Positions 45,511-52,922 of a stretch of 64,000 nt of DNA are shown one piece after another. Position numbers and translations under genes: made by a program. Source of the stretch: Clostridia bacterium (GTDB lineage Bacteria; Bacillota_A; Clostridia; Oscillospirales; Acutalibacteraceae); NCBI GenBank assembly GCA_017549665.1, contig JAFYUD010000220.1, forward strand, positions 1-64,000, read 5' to 3'. A model generated the notes under the pieces. It worked only from the letters and a program-made list of their open reading frames with translations, was not told where the DNA came from and searched no databases. The stretch's first letter is position 1. Every line of letters starts with the position of its first letter.

Positions 45511-46908
45511 ATGAGTAATAATAATTCAAAACAGAAAAAAGGTATACTCGGATATCTCGGTTACGGTGTTGGTGCTGTAGGTCTTGACCTGAGTTACGGA
45601 ATGTTTTATTCCTATCTTAACAAATATCTTACTGACGTACTTAAACTCAGTTCGAACTTTCTGTTAATACTGACTCCCCTTGCCCGTATCTGGGACGGTA
45701 TTAATGATCCTATGATGGGTACCATTGTTGATAATACTAAATTCAAAATGGGCAAATACAGACCATGGATTCTGATCGGTTCTATATCAAATGCAATAAT
45801 TTTATGCCTTTTATTTAATAATCTTTTCGATCTTTCCGGTACATCATTATATGTGTATATAGCTGTAATGTATGTTTTTTGGGGTATGACAAATACACTT
45901 GCAGATATTCCCTACTGGTCTATGGTTCCATCATTTACAAACGATCCTGGTAAAAGAAGTATAATTGCTACTATTGCAAGAACATTCTCAGGACTCGGTC
46001 AGGGTATCATTTCAATCGGAGCGCCTATTCTTATGGGTGTTGTTTCTGTTACAACAGACCCGAATAGCGGTGAAAAAGTCTTTGATGAAAAAACGTTCCT
46101 TGTTTTATCACTTATCAGTGCAATCGGTCTTGTAATTTTCTCTTCCATTTGTGTTTCTTCAGTTCGTGAAAAACATATCACTCATTCAGAAGAAAAGTTT
46201 TCGTTCAGAAAAATCTTCACAATTATTAAAAATAATGATCAGCTGAGAGTTTTTATGCTTTTTGCTATGCTTTCCAATGCTGGTTTCTATATGATTTCCG
46301 GTGTAGGAGCTTATTACTTCGACGTTGTTGTAGGTGACAGTACCAAACAGGGTGGTTTCAATACATTCGGTGCAATCGGTTCTATTCTCGGTCTTGCTGT
46401 TATTCCGGTTATGATGAAATTCACAACAAGACGCAGAACATATCAGTTCTCACTTTGCCTCGCAATGGCAGGTTATCTTGGTATGCTTCTGAGTGCAAAA
46501 GCTCTTGATAACCTTACAGCTATGTCTATATGCTACCTTATTGCTCAGGTCGGTACTGCTTCAATGTTTGTTTCACAGACTGTTTTCCTTGCAGATATTG
46601 TTGATTACGGTGAATATAAATTAGGTTTCAGATCAGAATCAATTACTTTTTCAATGAAGGGATTCCTTCAGAAGATGGCATATACCCTTCAAACTATAAT
46701 TCTCTATGCAGGTCTTTCGATATCACAGTATAACGGTGATCTTCATTCAGCAAATCCTCAGGCAGCTCATACATCAATAAGTATAATGATGCTCGTGCTT
46801 CCTATGATTCTTATGGCAGCATCACTTTTTGTTTTTACTTTCAGATTTAAGCTTAATGATACAAAAATGAAAGAAATCAATGCACATTTACAGGCTTCAA
46901 AGGATTAA
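45511..46908 (+). CDS. GPH-family (glycoside-pentoside-hexuronide) sugar:cation symporter
   Basis: This 465-residue protein has about 12 transmembrane helices and the major-facilitator GPH pattern: YGVGAVGLDLSYGMF, RIWDGINDPMMGTIVD and FKMGKYRPWILIG near the start, and DIVDYGEYKLGFRSES later. GPH proteins import glycosides, pentosides or hexuronides with sodium or protons. The substrate is not predictable. It is a single-gene unit with its own terminator at 46916-46941. Confidence 0.9.
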   Translation: MSNNNSKQKKGILGYLGYGVGAVGLDLSYGMFYSYLNKYLTDVLKLSSNFLLILTPLARIWDGINDPMMGTIVDNTKFKMGKYRPWILIGSISNAIILCLLFNNLFDLSGTSLYVYIAVMYVFWGMTNTLADIPYWSMVPSFTNDPGKRSIIATIARTFSGLGQGIISIGAPILMGVVSVTTDPNSGEKVFDEKTFLVLSLISAIGLVIFSSICVSSVREKHITHSEEKFSFRKIFTIIKNNDQLRVFMLFAMLSNAGFYMISGVGAYYFDVVVGDSTKQGGFNTFGAIGSILGLAVIPVMMKFTTRRRTYQFSLCLAMAGYLGMLLSAKALDNLTAMSICYLIAQVGTASMFVSQTVFLADIVDYGEYKLGFRSESITFSMKGFLQKMAYTLQTIILYAGLSISQYNGDLHSANPQAAHTSISIMMLVLPMILMAASLFVFTFRFKLNDTKMKEINAHLQASKD

Positions 46909-46915
46909 CTTTCAG

Positions 46916-46941
46916 AGCACTTCAGAAATGAAGTGCTTTTG
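46916..46941 (+). terminator. Terminator after the sugar symporter
   Basis: agcacttc pairs with gaagtgct around a 6-base loop and is followed by four T. Confidence 0.75.
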
Positions 46942-46986
46942 CTTTGAAATCTGTGAGGAAAAATGAATTTATAAGTAGAATTATCT

Positions 46987-47015
46987 TGAAATATCAAAAT
47001 CGTTATGATAATATA
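46987..47015 (+). promoter_or_regulatory. Putative sigma-A promoter of the YbaK-like gene
   Basis: TTGAAA (46987-46992), a 17-base spacer and TAATAT (47010-47015). Confidence 0.5.
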
Positions 47016-47041
47016 AATAAAAAATATTTTCGGTGATTTAA

Positions 47042-47578
47042 ATGACTGAATCTGTTATCTGTAATGGCAGACCGTCTGACAAAAGATGTGACGTTGAAGA
47101 ATCAACTTATGATTTTCTTGAAAAAAATAATATTGATTTTGTACGTGTTGATCATGCAGAAACCGCTACTATTGAAGAATGTCATAAAATAGAAGATGTT
47201 CTCGGAGTAGAAATATGTAAAAATCTTTTTCTTCAGAATTCTGCAAAAACAAAATATTATCTGCTATTGCTGCCCGGTGAAAAAAGATTTGTTTCAAAAG
47301 AAATTTCAAAAAAGCTTTCATCAACCCGTCTTTCATTTGCACCTGATGACAAACTTTATGAATTTCTTAAAATTGAACCCGGTTCTGTCAGTATTATGGG
47401 TTTAATTCACGACAAAGCAAATAATGTTAATCTGGTTATTGATTCTTCACTTCTTGAAAAACCGTATTTTTGCTGTCATCCTTGTAAAAATACTTCAACT
47501 TTAAAATTCTCAACCGATGATATTATCAATAAATTTATTTCAGCAACAAATCATCAACTTACAATTATTGATATATAG
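47042..47578 (+). CDS. YbaK/PrdX-type aminoacyl-tRNA deacylase
   Basis: The 178-residue protein fits the YbaK/EbsC superfamily, PrdX (ProXp-ala) subgroup: VDHAETATIEECHKI, CKNLFLQNSAKTKYYLLLLPG with the conserved Lys, SFAPDDKLYEFLKIEPGSVS and GLIHDKANNVNLVID. Such proteins hydrolyse mischarged tRNAPro (for example Ala-tRNAPro) in trans. It is followed 20 bases later by the Gfo/Idh gene, which seems unrelated. The extra N-terminal 20 residues contain two Cys. Confidence 0.85.
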   Translation: MTESVICNGRPSDKRCDVEESTYDFLEKNNIDFVRVDHAETATIEECHKIEDVLGVEICKNLFLQNSAKTKYYLLLLPGEKRFVSKEISKKLSSTRLSFAPDDKLYEFLKIEPGSVSIMGLIHDKANNVNLVIDSSLLEKPYFCCHPCKNTSTLKFSTDDIINKFISATNHQLTIIDI

Positions 47579-47598
47579 ATAAGGAGATTCTGATATAT

Positions 47599-48879
47599 AT
47601 GAAAAAACCAATTACAGCTATTATAGTAGGTGGCGGACATCGCGCAATAATATATGGGGAATATTCTCTTAATCATCCTGATGAATTAAAGGTTATTGGT
47701 ATTGCTGATCCCGATGAAACAAGAAGAAGAGCTGCTGCAGAAAAATTCGGTTTCTCAGATGATTTCTGTTTTGAATCAGCAGAAGAACTCGCAAAAAAAG
47801 GTAAAATTGCTGATATTATTATTAACGGAACAATGGATTGTGATCATGTTAAAACATCTGTTCCTCTTCTTAAATGCGGTTATGATATGCTTCTTGAAAA
47901 ACCATTTGCTGTCAATAAAGCAGAAATGAAAGAACTTATAGATGTTGTAAATAAATATCATAATAAAGTAATGATCTGTCATGTTCTCAGATATTCTGAG
48001 TTTTATAAATCAATAAAAAAACTTATTTCAGACGGTGAACTTGGTGAAATAATCAGTATTCAGTTATGTGAAGATGTAAGTTACCATCATTATGCTACAT
48101 CATATGTCAGAGGTAAGTGGGGTAACAGCGAACGGAGCGGTACATCAATGCTTCTTGCTAAATGCTGTCACGATATGGACCTTATGATGTGGCTTATGGG
48201 TGATGTAAAACCTGAATTCATTACAAGTACAGGATCATTACAATATTTCAAACGATCAAATGCCCCTGCTGATTCAGGAGAAAGATGTATGGTTGATTGC
48301 AAGTATGTCGATACCTGTAATCTTTCAGCAAGAAGAATATATCTTGATCTTCCCGGTAAATGGGATTTTTATGTATGGCCTGAATTACATAATGCAGATT
48401 ATCAGACAAAGTATGATTATCTTAAAAATATTAGCCCGTTCGGTAAATGTGCATTTAAATGCGACAATAATGTCGTAGACCATCAGACTGTAATGGTTCA
48501 GTTTTCTAACGGTGCCACAGGAAGTCATAATCTTACTGCAGGTAGTGCATTTTCACAAAGAATTATAAGAGTCATCGGCACAAAAGCTGAAATTAACGGA
48601 ACTTTTGAAAGCCAGAAGTTTACTTTATCATATATTAATCCTCATGAAGAAGATGATCATATAAGCAAAGAGTTTGATTTATCTGAATCCTGCTCAGCAT
48701 TTGTTGGTCACGGCGGCGGAGATCACGCTCTTGTTGCTGATTTTGTAAAAATGATTAACAATGAAGCAACTTCACTTTCCTGTACGGAAATCAGCGACTC
48801 TATTTTTGGTCATCTCGCAGTTTTTGCAGCTGATGAATCAATGGAAAACGGTGGTATTCCCGTTAAAACAATTCTTTGA
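47599..48879 (+). CDS. Gfo/Idh/MocA-family oxidoreductase
   Basis: The 426-residue protein has an N-terminal Rossmann fold (IVGGGHRAIIYGEYSL), then IIINGTMDCDHVKTSVPLLKCG and LEKPFAVNKAEMKEL (the EKP motif with the catalytic Lys), followed by a C-terminal sugar-binding domain. A Cys cluster in the middle (CMVDCKYVDTCNLSA) is seen in a subgroup of these enzymes and might bind metal. It is probably an NAD(P)-dependent sugar or cyclitol dehydrogenase or a glycosidase; the specific reaction is unknown. SD AAGGAGA. Confidence 0.88.
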   Translation: MKKPITAIIVGGGHRAIIYGEYSLNHPDELKVIGIADPDETRRRAAAEKFGFSDDFCFESAEELAKKGKIADIIINGTMDCDHVKTSVPLLKCGYDMLLEKPFAVNKAEMKELIDVVNKYHNKVMICHVLRYSEFYKSIKKLISDGELGEIISIQLCEDVSYHHYATSYVRGKWGNSERSGTSMLLAKCCHDMDLMMWLMGDVKPEFITSTGSLQYFKRSNAPADSGERCMVDCKYVDTCNLSARRIYLDLPGKWDFYVWPELHNADYQTKYDYLKNISPFGKCAFKCDNNVVDHQTVMVQFSNGATGSHNLTAGSAFSQRIIRVIGTKAEINGTFESQKFTLSYINPHEEDDHISKEFDLSESCSAFVGHGGGDHALVADFVKMINNEATSLSCTEISDSIFGHLAVFAADESMENGGIPVKTIL

Positions 48880-48895
48880 TTGTAACAAATGCTCA

Positions 48896-48963
48896 ATCCT
48901 CTCATACAATGTAATGAATTCGGATTCAAAATCTGATTCAATTCTGTATGGGAGGATTTTTTT
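48896..48963 (+). terminator. Long hairpin/terminator overlapping the next gene's Shine-Dalgarno
   Basis: atcctctcataca (48896-48908) pairs with tgtatgggaggat (48945-48957, one G-U), enclosing a smaller stem, and is followed by seven T. The 3' arm contains GGGAGGAT, the SD for the ATG at 48964. It can act as a terminator and as an SD mask. Confidence 0.7.
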
Positions 48964-49803
48964 ATGAGTAATAATCATGATGTTAACTGTAAAAAAATAA
49001 AAGAAGCGGTATGTATTGATACTGCAAGAATTTATGATTCCTGTGCTGACAAGGACTGTCTGGCAGACATAAGAGTCTATTTTACAGAAGAAGTCCAGAA
49101 TCTTATTGATTGCGCTACAACTGTAAGAGGAAGAGGAGCAGAAGTGATTAATGTTATTACTGATGTTGAAAGGATTCCGTTTAACAGAGGTTTTTATTCA
49201 ATTGATCTTACATTCTTCTTTTGTGTTAATCTTGATATTATAACCGGTCACAACTCCCCTGTTGAATCTGTTTCAGGTCTTGCTGTATTTACAAAAAAAT
49301 GCATTCTTTACGGTAGTGACGGTAATGTTAAAATATTTACATCAGAATTTAAAGAAAATGATAATGACGAACAAAAATCTGTTGTATCTTCAAATCCCAG
49401 AGCAAAAATTCAGGTGGCAGAGCCGATTTGTCTTGATGCAAGACTTTGCAGACCTTGTGATTGTTGCAACAACATTCCTGATGTGAGTTGCTGTATTCCT
49501 TCTTGTGTGAAAAGACAATTTGGCGGAAACTTCTGTGATTCGCACAATGAAAAAGCTGTAAGAATAACAATTGGATTGTTTTCAATTGTTCAGCTTGAAA
49601 GAGACGTTCAGATTCTTATTCCTGTATATGATTTCTGTATTCCCGATAAAGAATGTACTTGTGATAATGCGGCTGTAGATCCTTGTGATTCATTCAGAAA
49701 AATAAAATTTCCTGTAAATGAATTTTTCCCTGTAAAAGAAAATTCATCTGAATGCGAATTTGACATGAATTCATTTATAGAATCCTGTGGCTGTAAAAAA
49801 TAA
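48964..49803 (+). CDS. Cys-rich protein of unknown function
   Basis: The 279-residue protein contains about 25 Cys, many in CC, CxxC and CxC pairs (for example RLCRPCDCCNNIPDVSCCIP and ECTCDNAAVDPC), but also a hydrophobic beta-rich stretch (GFYSIDLTFFFCVNLDI). There is no signal peptide or membrane helix. I recall similar proteins as hypothetical proteins in Oscillospiraceae; some resemble spore-coat-like Cys-rich proteins, but I cannot assign it. The promoter is not obvious; a long hairpin in front of the gene includes its SD. A terminator at 49821-49856 follows. Confidence 0.7.
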   Translation: MSNNHDVNCKKIKEAVCIDTARIYDSCADKDCLADIRVYFTEEVQNLIDCATTVRGRGAEVINVITDVERIPFNRGFYSIDLTFFFCVNLDIITGHNSPVESVSGLAVFTKKCILYGSDGNVKIFTSEFKENDNDEQKSVVSSNPRAKIQVAEPICLDARLCRPCDCCNNIPDVSCCIPSCVKRQFGGNFCDSHNEKAVRITIGLFSIVQLERDVQILIPVYDFCIPDKECTCDNAAVDPCDSFRKIKFPVNEFFPVKENSSECEFDMNSFIESCGCKK

Positions 49804-49820
49804 ATCCAAATAATTAAAAA

Positions 49821-49856
49821 AAATATTCTTTCGTATTAACGAAGGAATATTTTTAT
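49821..49856 (+). terminator. Terminator after the Cys-rich gene
   Basis: A 14-bp A/T-rich stem (aaatattctttcgt with acgaaggaatattt) with a T run. Confidence 0.8.
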
Positions 49857-49862
49857 TTTCTA

Positions 49863-49891
49863 TTGACAAAAATAAAATTATTATTTATACT
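49863..49891 (+). promoter_or_regulatory. Sigma-A promoter of the rubrerythrin fusion gene
   Basis: TTGACA (49863-49868), a 17-base spacer and TATACT (49886-49891). Confidence 0.75.
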
Positions 49892-49892
49892 A

Positions 49893-49911
49893 AATAATAA
49901 CAATTATTATT
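49893..49911. promoter_or_regulatory. PerR/Fur-like operator candidate
   Basis: aataataa-caa-ttattatt is a perfect 8-3-8 palindrome. Its central 15 bases (49895-49909) match the PerR box TTATAATNATTATAA at 11 of 14 defined positions. It starts two bases after the -10 box, over the expected transcription start, as expected for a repressor site. Rubrerythrin genes are typical PerR targets in Clostridia; the link here is inference. Confidence 0.6.
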
Positions 49912-49959
49912 AATGAATAAATTTAAATTGTTTGTTCATTATATTAACGAGGTGTCAGT

Positions 49960-51132
49960 ATGGATTTATCATCACTTTATAAAGTTTCTTACGGACTTTA
50001 TGTTTTAACTGCTTTTGACGGTGAAAAACATAACGGTTGCATTATCAATACTGCTATTCAACAAACATCTGTTGAGCCTGTTATGTTTTCTGTTACAGTC
50101 AGCAAAACAAATCTAACACATGACATAATCTTCAGAAGCAGAAAATTCAATCTCTCAGTTCTTGATCAGACTGCTGATTTTGAAATATTTAAGCATTTCG
50201 GATTCAACAGCGGCAGAAATACCGATAAAATCGGTTCATTCAGCAATATTGCTTATTCAGCAAACGGTCTCTCCTATGTCACAAAAAATGTCAATGCTAT
50301 GATTTCTGTCAATGTAAAAAACACCGTAGATCTCAATAGTCATACATTATTTATAGGTGAAGTAACACACTGCGAAGTATTATCTTCATTTCCTTCTGCT
50401 ACTTATGAATTTTATCATAAGAATATAAAACCCAAGGCGAACCAGAAAAACGAATCAGCCGGATGGAAATGCAAAATCTGCGGATATATTCATAATGATG
50501 AAAATCTTCCTGATGATTTTGTATGCCCTATATGCAAACATGGTGCTGCTGATTTTGAAAAAATATCAAATAATAATAAAAAAGGAGAAACTTCTATGGA
50601 ACTCAAAGGATCAAAAACTGAAAAAAATCTTATGGCTGCTTTTGCCGGTGAATCTCAGGCATATACCAAGTATACTTACTATGCTTCAAAAGCAAAAAAA
50701 GATGGCTATGTACAGATCGGCAATTTATTTGCAGAAACAGCCGGAAATGAAAAAGAACACGCAAAAATATGGTTTAAACTTCTTCATGACGGTATGCCCG
50801 GCACATTAGATAATCTTCTTGATGCTGCAAGCGGTGAAAATTATGAATGGACCGATATGTATGCAAAATTTGCTGATGATGCAAGAGAAGAAGGTTTTAA
50901 TCAGATAGCATATCTTTTTGACGAAGTTGCAAAAATTGAAAAAGAACACGAAGAAAGATACAGAAAACTTATTGAAAATATTGAAGGTGGTCTTGTATTC
51001 TCAAGAGATGGAGATAAAATCTGGAAATGTTCTAATTGCGGTCATATAGTTGTGGGTAAAGATGCTCCTGATGTATGTCCTGTATGTGCTCATCCTCAGG
51101 CATATTTTGAAATCAAAGCTGAAAACTATTAA
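49960..51132 (+). CDS. Fusion of flavin reductase, rubredoxin and rubrerythrin
   Basis: The 390-residue protein has four modules. Residues 1-155 are a flavin reductase (FMN-binding, split-barrel) domain of the type in high-molecular-weight rubredoxin. C171/C174/C189/C192 form a rubredoxin iron site. Residues 213-350 are a rubrerythrin diiron domain with the ligand motifs [18 protein letters not shown] and [10 protein letters not shown]357/C360/C373/C376 form a second, C-terminal rubredoxin site. Together they could pass electrons from NAD(P)H via FMN and rubredoxin to reduce peroxide. An internal ATG (50596) with an AAAGGAGA SD marks the rubrerythrin start. Expected to protect this anaerobe from oxygen or H2O2. 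Confidence 0.92.
   Translation: MDLSSLYKVSYGLYVLTAFDGEKHNGCIINTAIQQTSVEPVMFSVTVSKTNLTHDIIFRSRKFNLSVLDQTADFEIFKHFGFNSGRNTDKIGSFSNIAYSANGLSYVTKNVNAMISVNVKNTVDLNSHTLFIGEVTHCEVLSSFPSATYEFYHKNIKPKANQKNESAGWKCKICGYIHNDENLPDDFVCPICKHGAADFEKISNNNKKGETSMELKGSKTEKNLMAAFAGESQAYTKYTYYASKAKKDGYVQIGNLFAETAGNEKEHAKIWFKLLHDGMPGTLDNLLDAASGENYEWTDMYAKFADDAREEGFNQIAYLFDEVAKIEKEHEERYRKLIENIEGGLVFSRDGDKIWKCSNCGHIVVGKDAPDVCPVCAHPQAYFEIKAENY
50582..50598 (+). promoter_or_regulatory. Internal Shine-Dalgarno and ATG at the rubrerythrin start
   Basis: AAGGAGAAA (50582-50590) precedes ATG (50596-50598) with ordinary spacing, in frame, exactly where stand-alone rubrerythrins begin ([19 protein letters not shown]). This allows a separate rubrerythrin product; actual use is inferred. 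Confidence 0.65.
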
Positions 51133-51141
51133 TTATTACAA

Positions 51142-51185
51142 ATAAAAAAGAAGCTGGTTATTTCGGTAATCAGCTTCTTTTTATT
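51142..51185. terminator. Bidirectional terminator between rubrerythrin and the EPS regulatory arm
   Basis: A stem aagaagctggtta/taatcagcttctt with an A run on one side and a T run on the other lies between two convergent genes. Confidence 0.8.
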
Positions 51186-52922
51186 TTACAAACTATTATC
51201 AGGAATATCTGAATCGGAAATGTCTTGAATATTCATATCCATTTTATGTTTTATATGATGATGGGAATTTTTTTTAGGATTTTTATCGAAACTATCTTCC
51301 TGCTCGTTTTCATCTTCACCATAACCATATCCGTATCCGTAATTATATCCGTAACCATATCCGTACTTATGTCCGTAACCATATCCGTACTTATGTCCGT
51401 AACCATATCCGTACTTATGTCCGTAACCATAACTCTTTTTACCGTATCCGTATTTTCGTTTACCATAGCCGTATTTACCGTATCCGTACTTGCCGCCGTA
51501 ATAATAACCACCATAACCTGAGAATCCGTCTTGTACGCAATTAAAAACAAAACCAAGGATTCTTGCAGAACTGAATGAGAAGTAATCAAGCATAACACGG
51601 ATTTTGTTAACGGAAGTGGAATCCTGTTTTACTACAAATAAAATCGTATCACAGAAATTACTTACAGCAACAGAATCAGATACTTCCCCAACAGGTGTTA
51701 TATTTACAAATATATAGTCAAAATTATGACGCAGATATTCAAAAAAAGGTATCAATATTGATTCGGAAATTTCAATATTTTTGTTTCCTGCAAAAAATAC
51801 ATAAAAATTGTTTTCCTGCAAATGAGAAACTGAGTTAAAATCGGGGTTTTTCTCTGTAAGTACATCAGAAATTGTTTTTTTATCAAAACAATCAAGGTAT
51901 TTCTGAAGCTTATTTTGTTTGAAATCAAAATCAACAACGGCAGTTTTTTTTCCTGCTATTGCAAGCGTGTTTGCAATATTGTAAGCAATTGTTGTTTTTC
52001 CTTCTCCGATTACAGGTGCTGTAATACCGATAATTTTTTCATCATTTATTAGATTACGCAATAATCTTTTTCTGAGAAGTCTGAATGATTCTTTGAATGT
52101 GGGATGCTTGTCGGATAACAGAACCATTCTATCTTTGTTTTTTTTGTCATTTGATTTTCTGTGAAAAATAACGTGAGGAATCTCAACAAAACATTTCTGA
52201 TTCAGAACATTCTGAAAATCTTCTTTTTTACGGATTGTATTTCTGAAAAATGCGTAAACACATATAAGACATAAACCGAGAGTTATACCGACAAGGGTCA
52301 TTATTATTGATGTTCTTAAAAAATTATTTGGTGTGTAGGGTTCTGTTGGTAATGATGGTTTTATAAGAATATTCAGATTAACATTTCCAACAACAAAAAC
52401 AGAAACATCAGGATAAACTTCAATAACTGCATTAACGATATCAAAAGCATCCTGTGCTGAATTACTTGTGACGGTAACTTTAAAAATGTTTGAATCGGGT
52501 GTAACAGCTTCAGCAGTAATTGTACCGTTGATGTAATCGGTATTCAACGAGTCTTTCAAGGCATTTCGCATCATACTTGTGTTAACTATATACGGAAATG
52601 TTTTTGAAAGTTGTGTAGCAGAAGCATTATCATAATAAGAAGCGAACACTGCTGTGCCTGATGAGTTATGAGTAACAGCTGTTACTGAAAATGAAACAGA
52701 AGACTGATACATCGGCACATAACTCTTATAGCTGATGACTGCTGTAAAAACACAGAAAATTAAGGCAAGAATAACAATAATATACCAAAATTTCCGTAAA
52801 CCTTTTGAAAAATCAACGGTAAAAACATTCACATCAAAAAAGACATTTGCATTCTGATTTTTGTTATCAGAAAATTCAGAATTATTTCCGGTTTTCTGAT
52901 TATTATAATAATTTTCACTCAT
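51186..52922 (-). CDS. Wzz-domain/BY-kinase-like protein with a degenerate ATPase and Tyr-Gly-rich tail
   Basis: The 578-residue protein has a Wzz chain-length region between two membrane helices (about residues 40-62 and 215-238) and a cytoplasmic BY-kinase-like domain. Walker A is intact (IGEGKTT), but the A' motif is VVDFDFKQ (usually ends DxR) and Walker B reads YIFVNITPV, with Asn for the usual Asp. The C-terminal tail carries about 25 Tyr in KYGYG and HKYGYGYG repeats, encoded in part by a 24-base tandem repeat (51349-51430). Such tails are autophosphorylation clusters in BY-kinases. The gene follows the canonical kinase directly (1-base overlap), so it may be its substrate. Last gene of the regulatory arm. 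Confidence 0.82.
   Translation of the reverse strand: MSENYYNNQKTGNNSEFSDNKNQNANVFFDVNVFTVDFSKGLRKFWYIIVILALIFCVFTAVISYKSYVPMYQSSVSFSVTAVTHNSSGTAVFASYYDNASATQLSKTFPYIVNTSMMRNALKDSLNTDYINGTITAEAVTPDSNIFKVTVTSNSAQDAFDIVNAVIEVYPDVSVFVVGNVNLNILIKPSLPTEPYTPNNFLRTSIIMTLVGITLGLCLICVYAFFRNTIRKKEDFQNVLNQKCFVEIPHVIFHRKSNDKKNKDRMVLLSDKHPTFKESFRLLRKRLLRNLINDEKIIGITAPVIGEGKTTIAYNIANTLAIAGKKTAVVDFDFKQNKLQKYLDCFDKKTISDVLTEKNPDFNSVSHLQENNFYVFFAGNKNIEISESILIPFFEYLRHNFDYIFVNITPVGEVSDSVAVSNFCDTILFVVKQDSTSVNKIRVMLDYFSFSSARILGFVFNCVQDGFSGYGGYYYGGKYGYGKYGYGKRKYGYGKKSYGYGHKYGYGYGHKYGYGYGHKYGYGYGYNYGYGYGYGEDENEQEDSFDKNPKKNSHHHIKHKMDMNIQDISDSDIPDNSL
51349..51430. repeat. 24-base tandem repeat inside the kinase tail
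   Basis: The unit ccgtaaccatatccgtacttatgt occurs three times exactly (51349-51420) with a partial fourth copy. On the minus strand it encodes the 8-residue unit HKYGYGYG. The unit length is a multiple of three, so copy-number change keeps the frame. Confidence 0.9.

Noticed and set aside
51349..51430. Short direct repeats, possible CRISPR
   Set aside because: Units are contiguous without unique spacers and encode an in-frame protein repeat.
51225..51521. Plus-strand ORF of 98 residues with Ile/Ser/Val repeats
   Set aside because: It is the antisense shadow of the Tyr-Gly repeat region in the BY-kinase-like gene.
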